Shown: piece by piece, positions 50,112-58,554 of the stretch
How positions within the stretch are numbered: position 1 is the stretch's first letter
Layout of the letters: every line of letters starts with the position of its first letter
Origin: Streptomyces genisteinicus
Lineage (GTDB): Bacteria; Actinomycetota; Actinomycetes; Streptomycetales; Streptomycetaceae
Direction of reading: 5' to 3'
Length of the DNA stretch: 64,000 nucleotides
NCBI RefSeq assembly: GCF_014489615.1
Contig: NZ_CP060825.1
Span: forward strand, 7,052,001-7,116,000
Position numbers and translations under genes: made by a program
The notes under the pieces: model-generated
Databases searched by the model: none
What the model saw: only the letters and a program-made list of their open reading frames with translations
What the model was told of the DNA's origin: nothing

Positions 50112-51058
50112 CCGCGACACCGGTGCTCTCCGTACGGGGGCTGTCCGTACGGTTCCGGATGCGCGGCGACCGGCACGTCGCCGCCGTCACCGACGCCTCC
50201 TTCGACCTCGCGGCCGGGGAATGCCTCGCCCTCGTCGGCGAGAGCGGCTGCGGCAAGTCCGTCCTCGCCTCCGCCCTGCTCGGCCTGCTGCCCGCCAACG
50301 CGCAGACCGCCGGCTCGGCGGTCGTCGACGGCGTCGACGTGCTCACCGCGGACGAACGCACCCTCGCCCGCACCGTCCGCGGCCGCCGCGTCGGTCTCGT
50401 CCCGCAGAGCCCCGCCGCCCATCTCACCCCCGTGCGCACCGTCGGCGTCCAGCTCACCGAGACCGTGCGCGCCCTGACCGGCGCACGCGGCCCCGCCGCC
50501 CGGAAGGCGGCCCGCGACGCCGCCGACCGCGCGGCGTTCCCCGCGGACCACCTCGACCGCTACCCCCACGAACTCTCCGGCGGCCTCGCCCAGCGCGCCG
50601 CCACCGCCCTCGCCCTCGTCGGCGACGCGCCGCTGCTGCTCGCCGACGAACCCACCACCGGGCTCGACCGCGACCTCGTCGAGCACACCGCGGCCGAGCT
50701 GCGCCGCCACGTGGACCAGGGCCGCGCCCTGCTGCTGATCACCCACGACCTCGCGGCCGCCCGGCGCACCGCGGACCGCGTCGCCGTGATGTACGCGGGC
50801 CGCATCGTCGAGATCAGCGCGGCGGATGACTTCTTCGACGGCCCCGGCCCCCGCCACCCGTACGCCGCAGGACTGCTCGACGCGCTCCCGGAACGCGGCT
50901 TCACGCCCATCCCCGGCATGCCCCCCGAACTGGGCGACCTGCCCGCGGGCTGCGCCTTCGCCGCCCGGTGCGCCCGCGCCGACGCCCGGTGCGCCCGCCT
51001 CCCGGAGTTCTCCGGCGGCGTCGCCTGCCACCACGCCGAGGAGACCGAGCGTGTTTGA
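50108..51058 (+). CDS. nikD: Nickel/peptide ABC ATPase 1
   Basis: 316 residues. Walker A GESGCGKS, Q-loop VPQSP, signature LSGGLAQR (normally LSGGQ), Walker B LLLADEPTTGLD and the H-loop ITHDLA are present. A C-terminal oligopeptide/nickel ATPase extension has four Cys residues in CAFAARCARADARC and the following segment, typical of DppD/NikD proteins with an iron-sulfur cluster. GTG 50108 overlaps the permease stop. Confidence 0.87.
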   Translation: MTATPVLSVRGLSVRFRMRGDRHVAAVTDASFDLAAGECLALVGESGCGKSVLASALLGLLPANAQTAGSAVVDGVDVLTADERTLARTVRGRRVGLVPQSPAAHLTPVRTVGVQLTETVRALTGARGPAARKAARDAADRAAFPADHLDRYPHELSGGLAQRAATALALVGDAPLLLADEPTTGLDRDLVEHTAAELRRHVDQGRALLLITHDLAAARRTADRVAVMYAGRIVEISAADDFFDGPGPRHPYAAGLLDALPERGFTPIPGMPPELGDLPAGCAFAARCARADARCARLPEFSGGVACHHAEETERV

Positions 51059-51743
51059 ACTGGAGCGGATCACCGCCGGATACGACCGGCGCCACCCCGT
51101 CGTGCGCGACGTCTCCCTGAGCCTGGCGCCCGGCGAGTCCGTCGGGCTGCTCGGCCCCAGCGGCTGCGGCAAGTCCACCCTCGCCCGGGTCGCCGCCCTG
51201 CTCCACCGGCCCGACGCCGGTCTGGTCCGCATCGACGGCCGCCCGGCCGGGGGCTGGCGCCACCGCGCCCCCCGGGAGCAGCGCACCGCCATCGGCGTCG
51301 TCTTCCAGCAGCCCCGCCTCGCGGCCGACCCCCGGCTCACCCTCCACGACCTCATCGCCGAGCCGCTGCGGGCGACGGGCCGCCGCGACGAGGTGCCCGG
51401 GCGCGTCGCCCGCCTCGCCGCCGAGGTGGGCCTCGGCGGCGAACTGCTGGCGCGCAGGCCCCACGCGGTCAGCGACGGACAGCTCCAGCGGGCGTGCCTC
51501 GCCAGGGCGCTGGTGCTCCGCCCGCGCTGGCTGGTCTGCGACGAGATGACCGCCATGCTGGACGCCTCCACCACGGCGGCCCTGGTCGCGGTGGTCGAGG
51601 CCTACCGCGGTGAGGAGGGCGCCGGCCTGCTGGCGGTCGGCCACGACCGCGTCCTGCTGGAGCGCTGGTGCGACCGCACGGCCGACTGGGACGAGATCGC
51701 CGGGGCGCCCGCCCCCACCGAGACGGCCGCCCCGGGCGCGTGA
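51051..51743 (+). CDS. nikE: Nickel/peptide ABC ATPase 2
   Basis: 230 residues, shorter than usual DppF and without the C-terminal extension, as in NikE. Walker A is GPSGCGKST and the Q-loop FQQP. The signature reads VSDGQLQR and Walker B WLVCDEMTAMLD; the usual DEPTSALD has become DEMTAMLD. GTG 51051 lies eight bases inside the end of the first ATPase gene. Together the five coupled genes make one importer operon, closed by a terminator. Confidence 0.83.
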   Translation: MFELERITAGYDRRHPVVRDVSLSLAPGESVGLLGPSGCGKSTLARVAALLHRPDAGLVRIDGRPAGGWRHRAPREQRTAIGVVFQQPRLAADPRLTLHDLIAEPLRATGRRDEVPGRVARLAAEVGLGGELLARRPHAVSDGQLQRACLARALVLRPRWLVCDEMTAMLDASTTAALVAVVEAYRGEEGAGLLAVGHDRVLLERWCDRTADWDEIAGAPAPTETAAPGA

Positions 51744-51747
51744 CGAC

Positions 51748-51771
51748 CGCTCCGGGCCGTGGTCCGGAGCG
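51748..51771. terminator. Terminator, 8-bp stem, convergent genes
   Basis: CGCTCCGG and CCGGAGCG face each other across eight bases between the nikE stop and the stop of the leftward hydrolase gene. Confidence 0.6.
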
Positions 51772-51797
51772 CCCGCCCCGGGCCCGTTGCCGGCACC

Positions 51798-52526
51798 TCA
51801 CCGTGCCACGGGCAGGCACTCGTCGAGCAGGTCCACGACGTCCCGCCAGGCCCGCCGCGCGTGCCGCGGATGGTGGCCGACACCGGAGGGCGCGGCATGG
51901 TCGACCGGTGGGTGGTGGAAGGCGTGCAGGGCCCCGCCGTAGACCGTCAGGCGCCAGTCGACACCGGCGGCCTGCATCTCGGCCGCGAACGCCTCCCGCT
52001 GCGCGGGCGGCATGATCGGGTCCTCGGAGCCGACGCCGGCCCACACCGGGCAGCGGATGTTCTCCGCCTCGCCCGGCCGGCCCGTGACGAGCCCGTTGAC
52101 CGTCCCGATGGCGCGCAGGCCGGCGCCGGCGCGACCGAGTTCCAGGGCGACGGCGCCCCCGGTGCCGTAGCCGACGGCCGCGACGCGGCCGGGGTCGGTC
52201 CGCGATTCGGCACACAGCGCGTCGAGCGCCGCGTGGCCGACGCACCGCATCCGGTCGGGATCGGCGAGCAGCGCCATGCAGCGGGCCAGCATCTCCCCGG
52301 GATCGCTCAGGTAGCGCCCGCCGCCGTGGAGGTCGAAGGCCAGCGCCACGTACCCCAGCTCCGCCAGGGCCTCGGCCCGGCGGCGCTCGACATCGCCGAG
52401 CCCCATCCCCTCCGGCCCGACCAGGACCGCGGGCCCGCGCCCGGCGCCCGCCGGGAGCGCCAGGTGCCCGGTCATCGTGAGATCGCCGGCCGGATACCCG
52501 ACCGCACGCGTCGTGACTGTCGTCAT
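51798..52526 (-). CDS. Dienelactone hydrolase-like protein lacking the catalytic Cys
   Basis: 242 residues with the dienelactone hydrolase fold: GPEGMGLGDVERRRAEAL, then FDLHGGGRYL, AGVGSEDPIMPPAQ and the C-terminal His region YGGALHAFHHP. The nucleophile elbow, normally GYCxGG, reads GYGTGG here, so the Cys is a Gly. Either the enzyme uses another nucleophile or it is a non-catalytic member. ATG 52526 is chosen; the frame to 52607 adds low-complexity residues. It converges with nikE and is divergent from the phosphodiesterase-like gene. Confidence 0.78.
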   Translation of the reverse strand: MTTVTTRAVGYPAGDLTMTGHLALPAGAGRGPAVLVGPEGMGLGDVERRRAEALAELGYVALAFDLHGGGRYLSDPGEMLARCMALLADPDRMRCVGHAALDALCAESRTDPGRVAAVGYGTGGAVALELGRAGAGLRAIGTVNGLVTGRPGEAENIRCPVWAGVGSEDPIMPPAQREAFAAEMQAAGVDWRLTVYGGALHAFHHPPVDHAAPSGVGHHPRHARRAWRDVVDLLDECLPVAR

Positions 52527-52756
52527 ACGACCCGACGGTAGTGACCGCCACGTCCGCCCGGACACGTGTTCACCGCCGGCGGACGGCGGCCCGTCCCCGC
52601 CGGGCACGCCCGGCGGGGCAGCCCCCGCCGCGCGTTCCGGCAGCGGGCTGTCCCGCCGCTGACGCGTGGCCGAACTCTGCCCCCGCGTCTGTCCGTTGGG
52701 CCCAGGTGCGCGGATACTCGCCGGTGTTCCGGACTCCCGCCGAGCCAGGAGGCGCC

Positions 52757-53620
52757 GTGCCCACCAGTCGTCGCAGAGCCGTCAGCACCATCGCCGCGGC
52801 GCTGGTGGGCGCCGTCGCCCTGACGGAGCGGGGCAGCGCGGACGGACCGGCCCGTCCGCCGCAGGGACCGGCCCCCCTGCGCCGGGCGCACGCCCACAAC
52901 GACTACCTCCACCCGCGCCCCCTGCACGACGCCCTCGCGCACGGGTTCACCAGCGTCGAGGCGGACGTCTTCCTCGTCGGCGGCGACCTGCTCGTGGCCC
53001 ACGAGCCCGCCCACCTCGACCCCGCGCGCACCCTGCGCTCGCTCTACCTCGACCCCCTCCTCGCCCGGGTCCGCGAGGGCCACGGCAGCGTCCACCCCGG
53101 ACACGCGGGGACCCTCCAGCTGCTCGTGGACATCAAGGCCGACGGCGTCGCCGCCTACCGCGAGCTCGACCGCCAACTGCGCGACTACCGGCGGATGCTG
53201 AGCAGCTGCACCGACGGCCGGGTCCGCACCGGCGCCGTCACCCCCGTGGTCTCCGGCGACCGCACCGCCCGCCTCCCCATGGAGACGCAGCGCCGCCGGT
53301 ACGCCTTCTACGACGGGCGGCTCGACGACCTCGCCGCCCCCGTGCCCGCGTCCTTCGCCCCGCTGGTGTCGGCCGACTGGAGGCAGAGCTTCGGCTGGCG
53401 CGGAGCCGGTGAATTCCCGGCCGCGGAACGGGAGAAGCTGCGCCGCCTGGTGTCCACGGCCCACACCCGCCGGCAGCGGATCCGCTTCTGGGCCACGCCC
53501 GACACGCCGGGACCGGACCGCGACGCCCTGTGGACCGCGCTTTCGGACGCCGGAGTGGACCACCTCAACACCGATGACCTGGCAGGTCTCGAAGCGTTCC
53601 TGCGCGACCGGCGGCGCTGA
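52757..53620 (+). CDS. Secreted PI-PLC/GDPD-like phosphodiesterase
   Basis: 287 residues with a twin-arginine-like signal (SRRRAVSTIAAALVGAVAL). The TIM-barrel motifs RAHAHNDYLHPRPLHDAL and GFTSVEADVFL (catalytic His and Glu/Asp metal ligands), then LLVDIKADG, resemble the PI-specific phospholipase C / glycerophosphodiester phosphodiesterase superfamily, in particular the AIM6-like branch. Secretion suggests action on extracellular phospholipid or glycerophosphodiester. GTG 52757 has AGGAGG four bases upstream. Closed by a terminator. Confidence 0.8.
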   Translation: MPTSRRRAVSTIAAALVGAVALTERGSADGPARPPQGPAPLRRAHAHNDYLHPRPLHDALAHGFTSVEADVFLVGGDLLVAHEPAHLDPARTLRSLYLDPLLARVREGHGSVHPGHAGTLQLLVDIKADGVAAYRELDRQLRDYRRMLSSCTDGRVRTGAVTPVVSGDRTARLPMETQRRRYAFYDGRLDDLAAPVPASFAPLVSADWRQSFGWRGAGEFPAAEREKLRRLVSTAHTRRQRIRFWATPDTPGPDRDALWTALSDAGVDHLNTDDLAGLEAFLRDRRR

Positions 53621-53631
53621 GCGCAGCCCAC

Positions 53632-53663
53632 CCGTACGGCGGACACGCCAGTCGGCCGTACGG
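53632..53663 (+). terminator. Terminator, 9-bp stem
   Basis: CCGTACGGC (53632-53640) pairs with GCCGTACGG (53655-53663), 12 bp after the phosphodiesterase-like gene. Confidence 0.65.
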
Positions 53664-53749
53664 GGCCCCGGCTGCGCCAGACTTGCCGCCGAACGCCGCA
53701 CGAGCGGCACGCGGATGCCGCACGACCCCCGCGGCGGAGGAGGCTGGCG

Positions 53750-53944
53750 ATGGCCATTTCGATCTCGGTGGTGCTGCTGCTGACGGTGCTGGCGGTGATC
53801 TTCCTGCGCAACGGCGGTCTGAAGCTCTCCCACGCGGTGGTCTGCGCCCTGCTCGGCTTCTTCCTCGCGGGCACCAGCATGGCCCCGACCATCCAGGACG
53901 GCATCGCGGCGACCGCCGGGGTCGTCGGAAGTCTCCAGCCCTGA
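53750..53944 (+). CDS. Small two-helix membrane protein
   Basis: 64 residues. Two hydrophobic segments (about 3-20 and 30-47) are separated by the basic turn RNGGLKLSHA; the C-terminus has MAPTIQDGIAATAG. GGAGGAGG precedes the ATG by six bases, a strong ribosome binding site that supports a real gene. I do not recognise the function; similar short proteins are common in Streptomyces. Confidence 0.65.
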   Translation: MAISISVVLLLTVLAVIFLRNGGLKLSHAVVCALLGFFLAGTSMAPTIQDGIAATAGVVGSLQP

Positions 53945-53971
53945 CACCGGGCCGGCGCACCCGGCACCGGG

Positions 53972-54322
53972 TCAGGCCAGGTACGACCTGATCAGGAAGC
54001 GGACGCCCTCCGGGGCCTCCAGCGAGAAGCCGCTGCCGCGCCCCTCGACCACGTCGACGACGAGCCGCGTGTGCCGCCACAGCTCGTACTGGGAGCGCGA
54101 CATCCAGAACGGCACCGGCTCGTCGACCCCCGCCACACGCAGCTCCGCGAGCAGCACGTCGCTCGCCCCGGTGCGGAACTCGCCCGCCGGGTAGCACATC
54201 GGCGCACTCCCGTCGCAGCAGCCGCCCGACTGATGGAACATCAGCGGCCCGTGCGCGGAGCGCAGTCTGCCCAGCAGCTCCGCGGCGGCATCGGTCATCT
54301 CCACACACCCGGTCCCGTCCAT
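53972..54322 (-). CDS. DUF779 protein
   Basis: 116 residues. LMFHQSGGCCDGSAPMCYP holds the three conserved Cys of DUF779, probably a metal site. In other actinobacteria DUF779 genes sit beside alcohol or aldehyde dehydrogenases, but here none is adjacent. ATG 54322 is used; ATG 54298 is an alternative start closer to homologues. It is divergent from the RNA ligase gene across 119 bp and may share its promoter region. Confidence 0.8.
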   Translation of the reverse strand: MDGTGCVEMTDAAAELLGRLRSAHGPLMFHQSGGCCDGSAPMCYPAGEFRTGASDVLLAELRVAGVDEPVPFWMSRSQYELWRHTRLVVDVVEGRGSGFSLEAPEGVRFLIRSYLA

Positions 54323-54441
54323 GCCCCGAGCACAGCACACCGTACGTTGCGGCCGTGTTGCAGCCTGCCCGGGGCCGCCGATATCCGCTGTCCCCCATGC
54401 GTATCCCCAGGTGAGAATGCAGCATCTCGAACGGAGGAACC

Positions 54442-55650
54442 ATGGGCCAGGCATCCCTGACTCTTCACGAACTGCTCCCGGCGCGCGAACTGGAACAGGC
54501 GCTCGCGGCGGGCCACGTGACCCGCAAGGCACACCCCGAGCTGCCGCTGTCGATCTACACGTACACGCGCGTCTGCCAGTACGAGCGGCACTGGAACCGG
54601 GTCACCGTCCGCTGCCGCGGGCTGGTCGCGGACGACGTCACCGGCCGGATCGTCGCGCTGCCGCTGCCGAAGTTCTTCAACGTCGGCGAGCACGAGTCCG
54701 GGCAGCCGTACGCGCCCGCGCTGCCCGACGAGCCGTTCGAGGTGTACGACAAGGTCGACGGGTCGCTCGCCGTCGTCTTCCACTACGCGGACCGCTGGCG
54801 CGTCGCCTCCAAGGGCTCCTTCACCAGCACCCAGGCGCTCTGGGCACAGCGCCGGCTCGACGCGCGGGACACCTCGGGGCTGGAGCCGGGCGTCACCTAC
54901 CTCGCCGAGATCCTCTACCCGCAGAACCGTATCGTCGTGGACTACGGCGACCGCCGGGACCTGGTGCTGCTCGCCGCCGTCGGGGCCGACGGCACGGAGA
55001 CGCCGCCGGCGGACGCCGCACCGGCCTGGAAGGCTATCGGCTCCGTCGTCGCCCTGCGGCCGGCCATGCCGCTCGCCGAGCTGCTCGCCCTGACCGAGTC
55101 GAGCACCCTGCCGGGCGGCGAGCCGGCCACCGGCACCGACGCCGAGGGCTTCGTGCTGCGTTTCGCCTCCGGTGTCCGGGCGAAGGCCAAGATCGCGGAG
55201 TACGTCCGGCTGCACAAGCTGCTGACCGGTGTCACCGAGCGGGACATCTGGCGCAGCCACGGCATCCAGCGCTTCACGGGCCTGCCCGCCAAGGCGGTGG
55301 CCCAGGCGCTCGGCTGCTCGGCCGCGGACGTCACCGCCTCCCGCGGCCGGCCGCTGGACGCCCTCCTGGAGCAGGTTCCGGACGAGTTCGACAGCTGGGT
55401 CCGCGGGGTGATCGCCGGCATCGAGGAGCGGGTGGCACAGCGCGAGCGGGCGATCGACACGGCGTACGCCGGCGTGGCGCATCTCGCCGCGGACCGGGGC
55501 GCCTTCGCCCGCGCGGTGCGCGAGGTGCCCGACCCGGCGGTGCGCCCCGCCCTCTTCCTGCGCCTGGACGGGCGGCCCACCGCGTTCGTCACGTACCGCT
55601 CCGCGCGCCCCGAGGCGTCCGACCCCTTCACCACCGACGAGGAGAACTGA
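54442..55650 (+). CDS. T4 Rnl1-like RNA ligase
   Basis: 402 residues, an ATP-dependent RNA ligase of the T4 RNA ligase 1 group. The nucleotidyltransferase lysine is Lys104 in YDKVDGS (motif I). PKFFNVGE just before it is typical of Rnl1, whose core has KFFN. YLAEILYP may be motif IIIa, EGFVLRF motif IV and the KAKIAEY region motif V. The C-terminal about 150 residues form the Rnl1-specific helical domain. It would seal 5'-phosphate to 3'-hydroxyl RNA ends. It is followed after two bases by a kinase-phosphatase gene, which makes exactly those ends. GAACGGAGG lies before ATG 54442. Confidence 0.88.
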   Translation: MGQASLTLHELLPARELEQALAAGHVTRKAHPELPLSIYTYTRVCQYERHWNRVTVRCRGLVADDVTGRIVALPLPKFFNVGEHESGQPYAPALPDEPFEVYDKVDGSLAVVFHYADRWRVASKGSFTSTQALWAQRRLDARDTSGLEPGVTYLAEILYPQNRIVVDYGDRRDLVLLAAVGADGTETPPADAAPAWKAIGSVVALRPAMPLAELLALTESSTLPGGEPATGTDAEGFVLRFASGVRAKAKIAEYVRLHKLLTGVTERDIWRSHGIQRFTGLPAKAVAQALGCSAADVTASRGRPLDALLEQVPDEFDSWVRGVIAGIEERVAQRERAIDTAYAGVAHLAADRGAFARAVREVPDPAVRPALFLRLDGRPTAFVTYRSARPEASDPFTTDEEN

Positions 55651-55652
55651 CC

Positions 55653-56585
55653 GTGTCCACTGCCGTGACCGTGCCCCGGGTGCACGTCATGACGGGCCTG
55701 CCCGCATCGGGGAAGACGACCGCCGCCCGCGCCCTCCAGGCGGAGGCGGACGGCAGGATGCGACGGGTCAACCTGGACGACCTGCGCACCATGCTCGACA
55801 TTCCCGCGCCGGAACGCGGCCGATCCCACGCCCACGAGCAGACCGTGCTGGCGATCCAGGACGCCGCGGTGACGGCCGCCGTCGCCGACGGCTTCGACGT
55901 CGTGGTCGACAACACCCACCTCACGCCCCACATCCCCAAGCGGCTCAAGGCGGCCGTGGCGGGCCGCGCCCTGTTCGTGGTGCACGACCTCACGGACGTC
56001 GGCGCCGACGAGTGCGTACGGCGCGACGCCGCGCGGGAGCGTCCGGTGGGGGAGGAGATCATCCGGCTGCTCGCCGAGCGGCACCTCAGGTCCCGCAAGG
56101 GCGGATGGCGTCTGACGGACGCGTGGTTCAACGACCGGCAGCCCGTGCTGCCCTACGTCGCGGACCCGGCGCTGCCCCCGGCCGTCATGTGCGACATCGA
56201 CGGGACCCTCGCGCTGCGCGGCGACCGGGGCCCGTTCGACTTCTCCCGCTGCGACGAGGACACCCTCAACCTCTCCGTGCGGGGAGCCCTCTCCGCGTTC
56301 CGCCGCGCCGACGGCGACGCGATCGTGCTGCTCTCCGGCCGCAGCGAGGACCACCGGGAGATGACCGAGGCGTGGCTGCGGCGCCACGAGGTGCCGTACG
56401 ACGAGCTCTGGATGCGCGCGGCGGACGACGGCAGGCGCGACGACGTCGTGAAGGCGGAGCTCTTCGACCGCCATGTCCGCCACCGCTACGCGGTGAAGGT
56501 GTCGCTGGACGACCGCGACCGGGTCGTGGCCGTGTGGCGCCGGATGGGCCTGCCGACCTGGCAGGTCGACTACGGGGCCTTCTGA
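55653..56585 (+). CDS. T4 Pnkp-like polynucleotide kinase-phosphatase
   Basis: 310 residues, close to the 301 of T4 Pnkp. The N-terminal kinase has the P-loop GLPASGKTT (Lys21), the LDDLR motif (general base Asp) and RDAARERPVGEE (phosphate-clamp Arg). From about residue 175 there is a HAD-type 3'-phosphatase with DIDGTLAL (Asp181, Asp183) and LLSGRSEDH. It heals broken RNA by removing a 2',3'-cyclic or 3'-phosphate and adding a 5'-phosphate. GTG 55653, with GAGGAG nine bases upstream, starts two bases after the ligase stop. The pair forms a complete healing-and-sealing operon; the damage it answers is unknown. Confidence 0.88.
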   Translation: MSTAVTVPRVHVMTGLPASGKTTAARALQAEADGRMRRVNLDDLRTMLDIPAPERGRSHAHEQTVLAIQDAAVTAAVADGFDVVVDNTHLTPHIPKRLKAAVAGRALFVVHDLTDVGADECVRRDAARERPVGEEIIRLLAERHLRSRKGGWRLTDAWFNDRQPVLPYVADPALPPAVMCDIDGTLALRGDRGPFDFSRCDEDTLNLSVRGALSAFRRADGDAIVLLSGRSEDHREMTEAWLRRHEVPYDELWMRAADDGRRDDVVKAELFDRHVRHRYAVKVSLDDRDRVVAVWRRMGLPTWQVDYGAF

Positions 56586-56758
56586 GCGGGGCACGCCTTT
56601 CGGGACGACGCAGGTCAGGGGGCGTCCGGCGGTCGCGCCGGGCGCCCCTCGGCGTTCCCCGGCGCCGTGCGGGCGAGCGGGTGTGACGAGGACCGCGTGG
56701 AAGATCAAAACACCGTGGGGTTAGCATATGAGCGCCGCCTAGCTCGAAAGATAACCAC

Positions 56759-58201
56759 GTGACTGTCAATGACGACTCGTTCACCAACTGGATGCACCGC
56801 GAGGAGATCGCGGAGTCGATGATCCCGATCATCGGGAAGCTGCACCGCGAGCAGGACGTCACGGTCCTGCTGCACAGCCGCTCCCTGGTGAACAAGTCGG
56901 TGGTCAGCATCCTCAAGACGCACCGGTTCGCCCGGCAGATCGCCGGCGAGGAGCTCTCGATCACCGAGACGTTCCCGTTCCTCCAGGCGCTGACGACGCT
57001 CGACCTCGGCCCGTCCCAGATCGACCTCGGTCTGCTCGCCGAGGCCTACCGCGCCGACGACCGCGGCCTGTCGGTGGCGGAGTTCACCGCCGAGGCCGTC
57101 GCCGGCGCCACCGGTGACAACAAGATCGAGCGTCGCGAGGGGCGTGACGTCGTCCTCTACGGCTTCGGCCGCATCGGCCGCCTGGTCGCCCGCCTTCTCA
57201 TCGAGAAGGCCGGCTCCGGCAACGGTCTGCGCCTGCGCGCCATCGTCGTCCGCCGCGGCGGCGACCAGGACATCGTCAAGCGCGCCTCGCTGCTGCGCCG
57301 CGACTCGATCCACGGCCAGTTCCAGGGCACGATCACGGTCGACGAGGCCACCGGCACGATCAGCGCCAACGGCAACGAGATCAAGGTCATCTACGCCAAC
57401 GACCCGTCGGAGGTCGACTACACGGCGTACGGCATCGACAACGCCATCCTCATCGACAACACGGGCAAGTGGCGCGACCGCGAGGGCCTGTCCGCGCACC
57501 TGCGCCCCGGCATCGACAAGGTCGTCCTGACCGCCCCCGGCAAGGGCGACGTGCCCAACATCGTGCACGGTGTGAACCACGACGACATCAAGCCGGACGA
57601 GCGCATCCTGTCCTGTGCGTCCTGCACCACCAACGCGATCGTCCCGCCGCTGAAGGCGATGAACGACGAGTACGGTGTGCTGCGCGGCCACGTGGAGACC
57701 GTCCACTCGTTCACCAACGACCAGAACCTGCTGGACAACTTCCACAAGGCCGACCGCCGCGGCCGCAGCGCGCCGCTCAACATGGTCATCACCGAGACCG
57801 GCGCCGCCTCCGCCGTCGCGAAGGCGCTGCCCGCCCTGAAGGCGCCGATCACCGGCAGCTCCATCCGCGTGCCCGTGCCGGACGTGTCGATCGCGATCCT
57901 CAGCCTGCGCCTGGGCCGCGAGACCACCCGTGACGAGGTCCTGGAGTACCTCCGCGACGTCTCGCTCCACTCGTCGCTCAAGCGCCAGATCGACTTCACC
58001 ACCGCTCCGGACGCGGTCTCCATGGACTTCGTGGGCTCGCGCCACGCCTCCATCGTGGACGCCGGCGCGACCAAGGTCGACGGCGACAACGCGATCCTCT
58101 ACCTGTGGTACGACAACGAGTTCGGCTACTCGTGCCAGGTCATCCGGGTGGTGCAGCACGTCTCCGGCGTGGAGTACCCGACCTTCCCGGCGGCCGTCTG
58201 A
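56759..58201 (+). CDS. gap: Glyceraldehyde-3-phosphate dehydrogenase, long form
   Basis: 480 residues, versus about 335 for ordinary GAPDH. The canonical fold begins near residue 130 (YGFGRIGRLVARL) and holds the catalytic Cys289 in SCASCTTN and the closing YDNEFGYS. The first about 125 residues are a helical extension (SFTNWMHREEIAESM), as in the longer second GAPDH of Streptomyces. It converts glyceraldehyde 3-phosphate and 1,3-bisphosphoglycerate. The GTG start has only a weak GAAAG box; the region just upstream is AT-rich and contains TAGCAT as a possible -10. It is closed by a strong terminator. Confidence 0.9.
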   Translation: MTVNDDSFTNWMHREEIAESMIPIIGKLHREQDVTVLLHSRSLVNKSVVSILKTHRFARQIAGEELSITETFPFLQALTTLDLGPSQIDLGLLAEAYRADDRGLSVAEFTAEAVAGATGDNKIERREGRDVVLYGFGRIGRLVARLLIEKAGSGNGLRLRAIVVRRGGDQDIVKRASLLRRDSIHGQFQGTITVDEATGTISANGNEIKVIYANDPSEVDYTAYGIDNAILIDNTGKWRDREGLSAHLRPGIDKVVLTAPGKGDVPNIVHGVNHDDIKPDERILSCASCTTNAIVPPLKAMNDEYGVLRGHVETVHSFTNDQNLLDNFHKADRRGRSAPLNMVITETGAASAVAKALPALKAPITGSSIRVPVPDVSIAILSLRLGRETTRDEVLEYLRDVSLHSSLKRQIDFTTAPDAVSMDFVGSRHASIVDAGATKVDGDNAILYLWYDNEFGYSCQVIRVVQHVSGVEYPTFPAAV

Positions 58202-58217
58202 CCGCCCGCGGGTCCGC

Positions 58218-58260
58218 ACGGGGCGGTGCCGGCACCTTCACGGTGCCGGCACCGCCCCGT
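58218..58260 (+). terminator. Terminator, perfect 19-bp stem
   Basis: Arms 58218-58236 and 58242-58260 pair perfectly around TTCAC, 16 bp after gap. Confidence 0.85.
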
Positions 58261-58288
58261 CCCCGTTCGCCCTCCTTCCGGCCGCCGC

Positions 58289-58355
58289 CTCCTGAACGTC
58301 TCCGCCTCCGTCCGGTCTCGGTCTCCTGAACGCCTCCGTCTCCTGAAGGCCTCCG
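58289..58355. repeat. Three copies of a 16-bp CTCCTGAACGCCTCCG unit
   Basis: Copies start at 58289, 58323 and 58340, with one or two changes each. They lie between the gap terminator and the ABC-F leader region and are non-coding. Confidence 0.65.
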
Positions 58356-58408
58356 CCGGCGCCCGGTGCGCCGCGCCCGCGTCCCGGCACCGCCCCGGCG
58401 GCGTTTGG

Positions 58409-58496
58409 TACCGTGGCGCGCATGGGTTCGTACTACTTCTTTCTCTGATTCCGGCCACGGACACGGCCTGACCCGCTGACCGCTCCGCGGCAGCGG
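58409..58496 (+). promoter_or_regulatory. Promoter and attenuator region of the ABC-F gene
   Basis: TACCGT (58409-58414) is a -10 element seven bases before the leader ATG at 58422, so the leader is probably leaderless. After the leader stop, CCGCTG-A-CCGC and GCGG-CAGCGG (58473-58496) form a 10-bp bulged stem, and GCGGC/GCCGC (58493-58502) a competing one. Switching between such structures under ribosome stalling is the classic attenuation pattern. Confidence 0.5.
58422..58448 (+). CDS. Probable leader peptide MGSYYFFL
   Basis: Eight codons and TGA, 106 bp before the ABC-F start. It has no ribosome binding site and follows a -10 box at the right distance for a leaderless start. The Tyr-Tyr-Phe-Phe run is the sort of short aromatic stretch that could stall a ribosome with an antibiotic in its exit tunnel. 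It probably senses the drug and relieves attenuation of the ABC-F gene. Confidence 0.5.
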   Translation: MGSYYFFL

Positions 58497-58554
58497 CGCC
58501 GCTCCGTCGTCCCTCCGTGCCCGAATCCGGCGAACCCACCCAGGGACACCTCCC

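Noticed and set aside
54442..56585. RNA ligase and Pnkp as a prophage remnant
   Set aside because: No phage structural, integrase or lysis genes in the window and base composition matches the neighbours.
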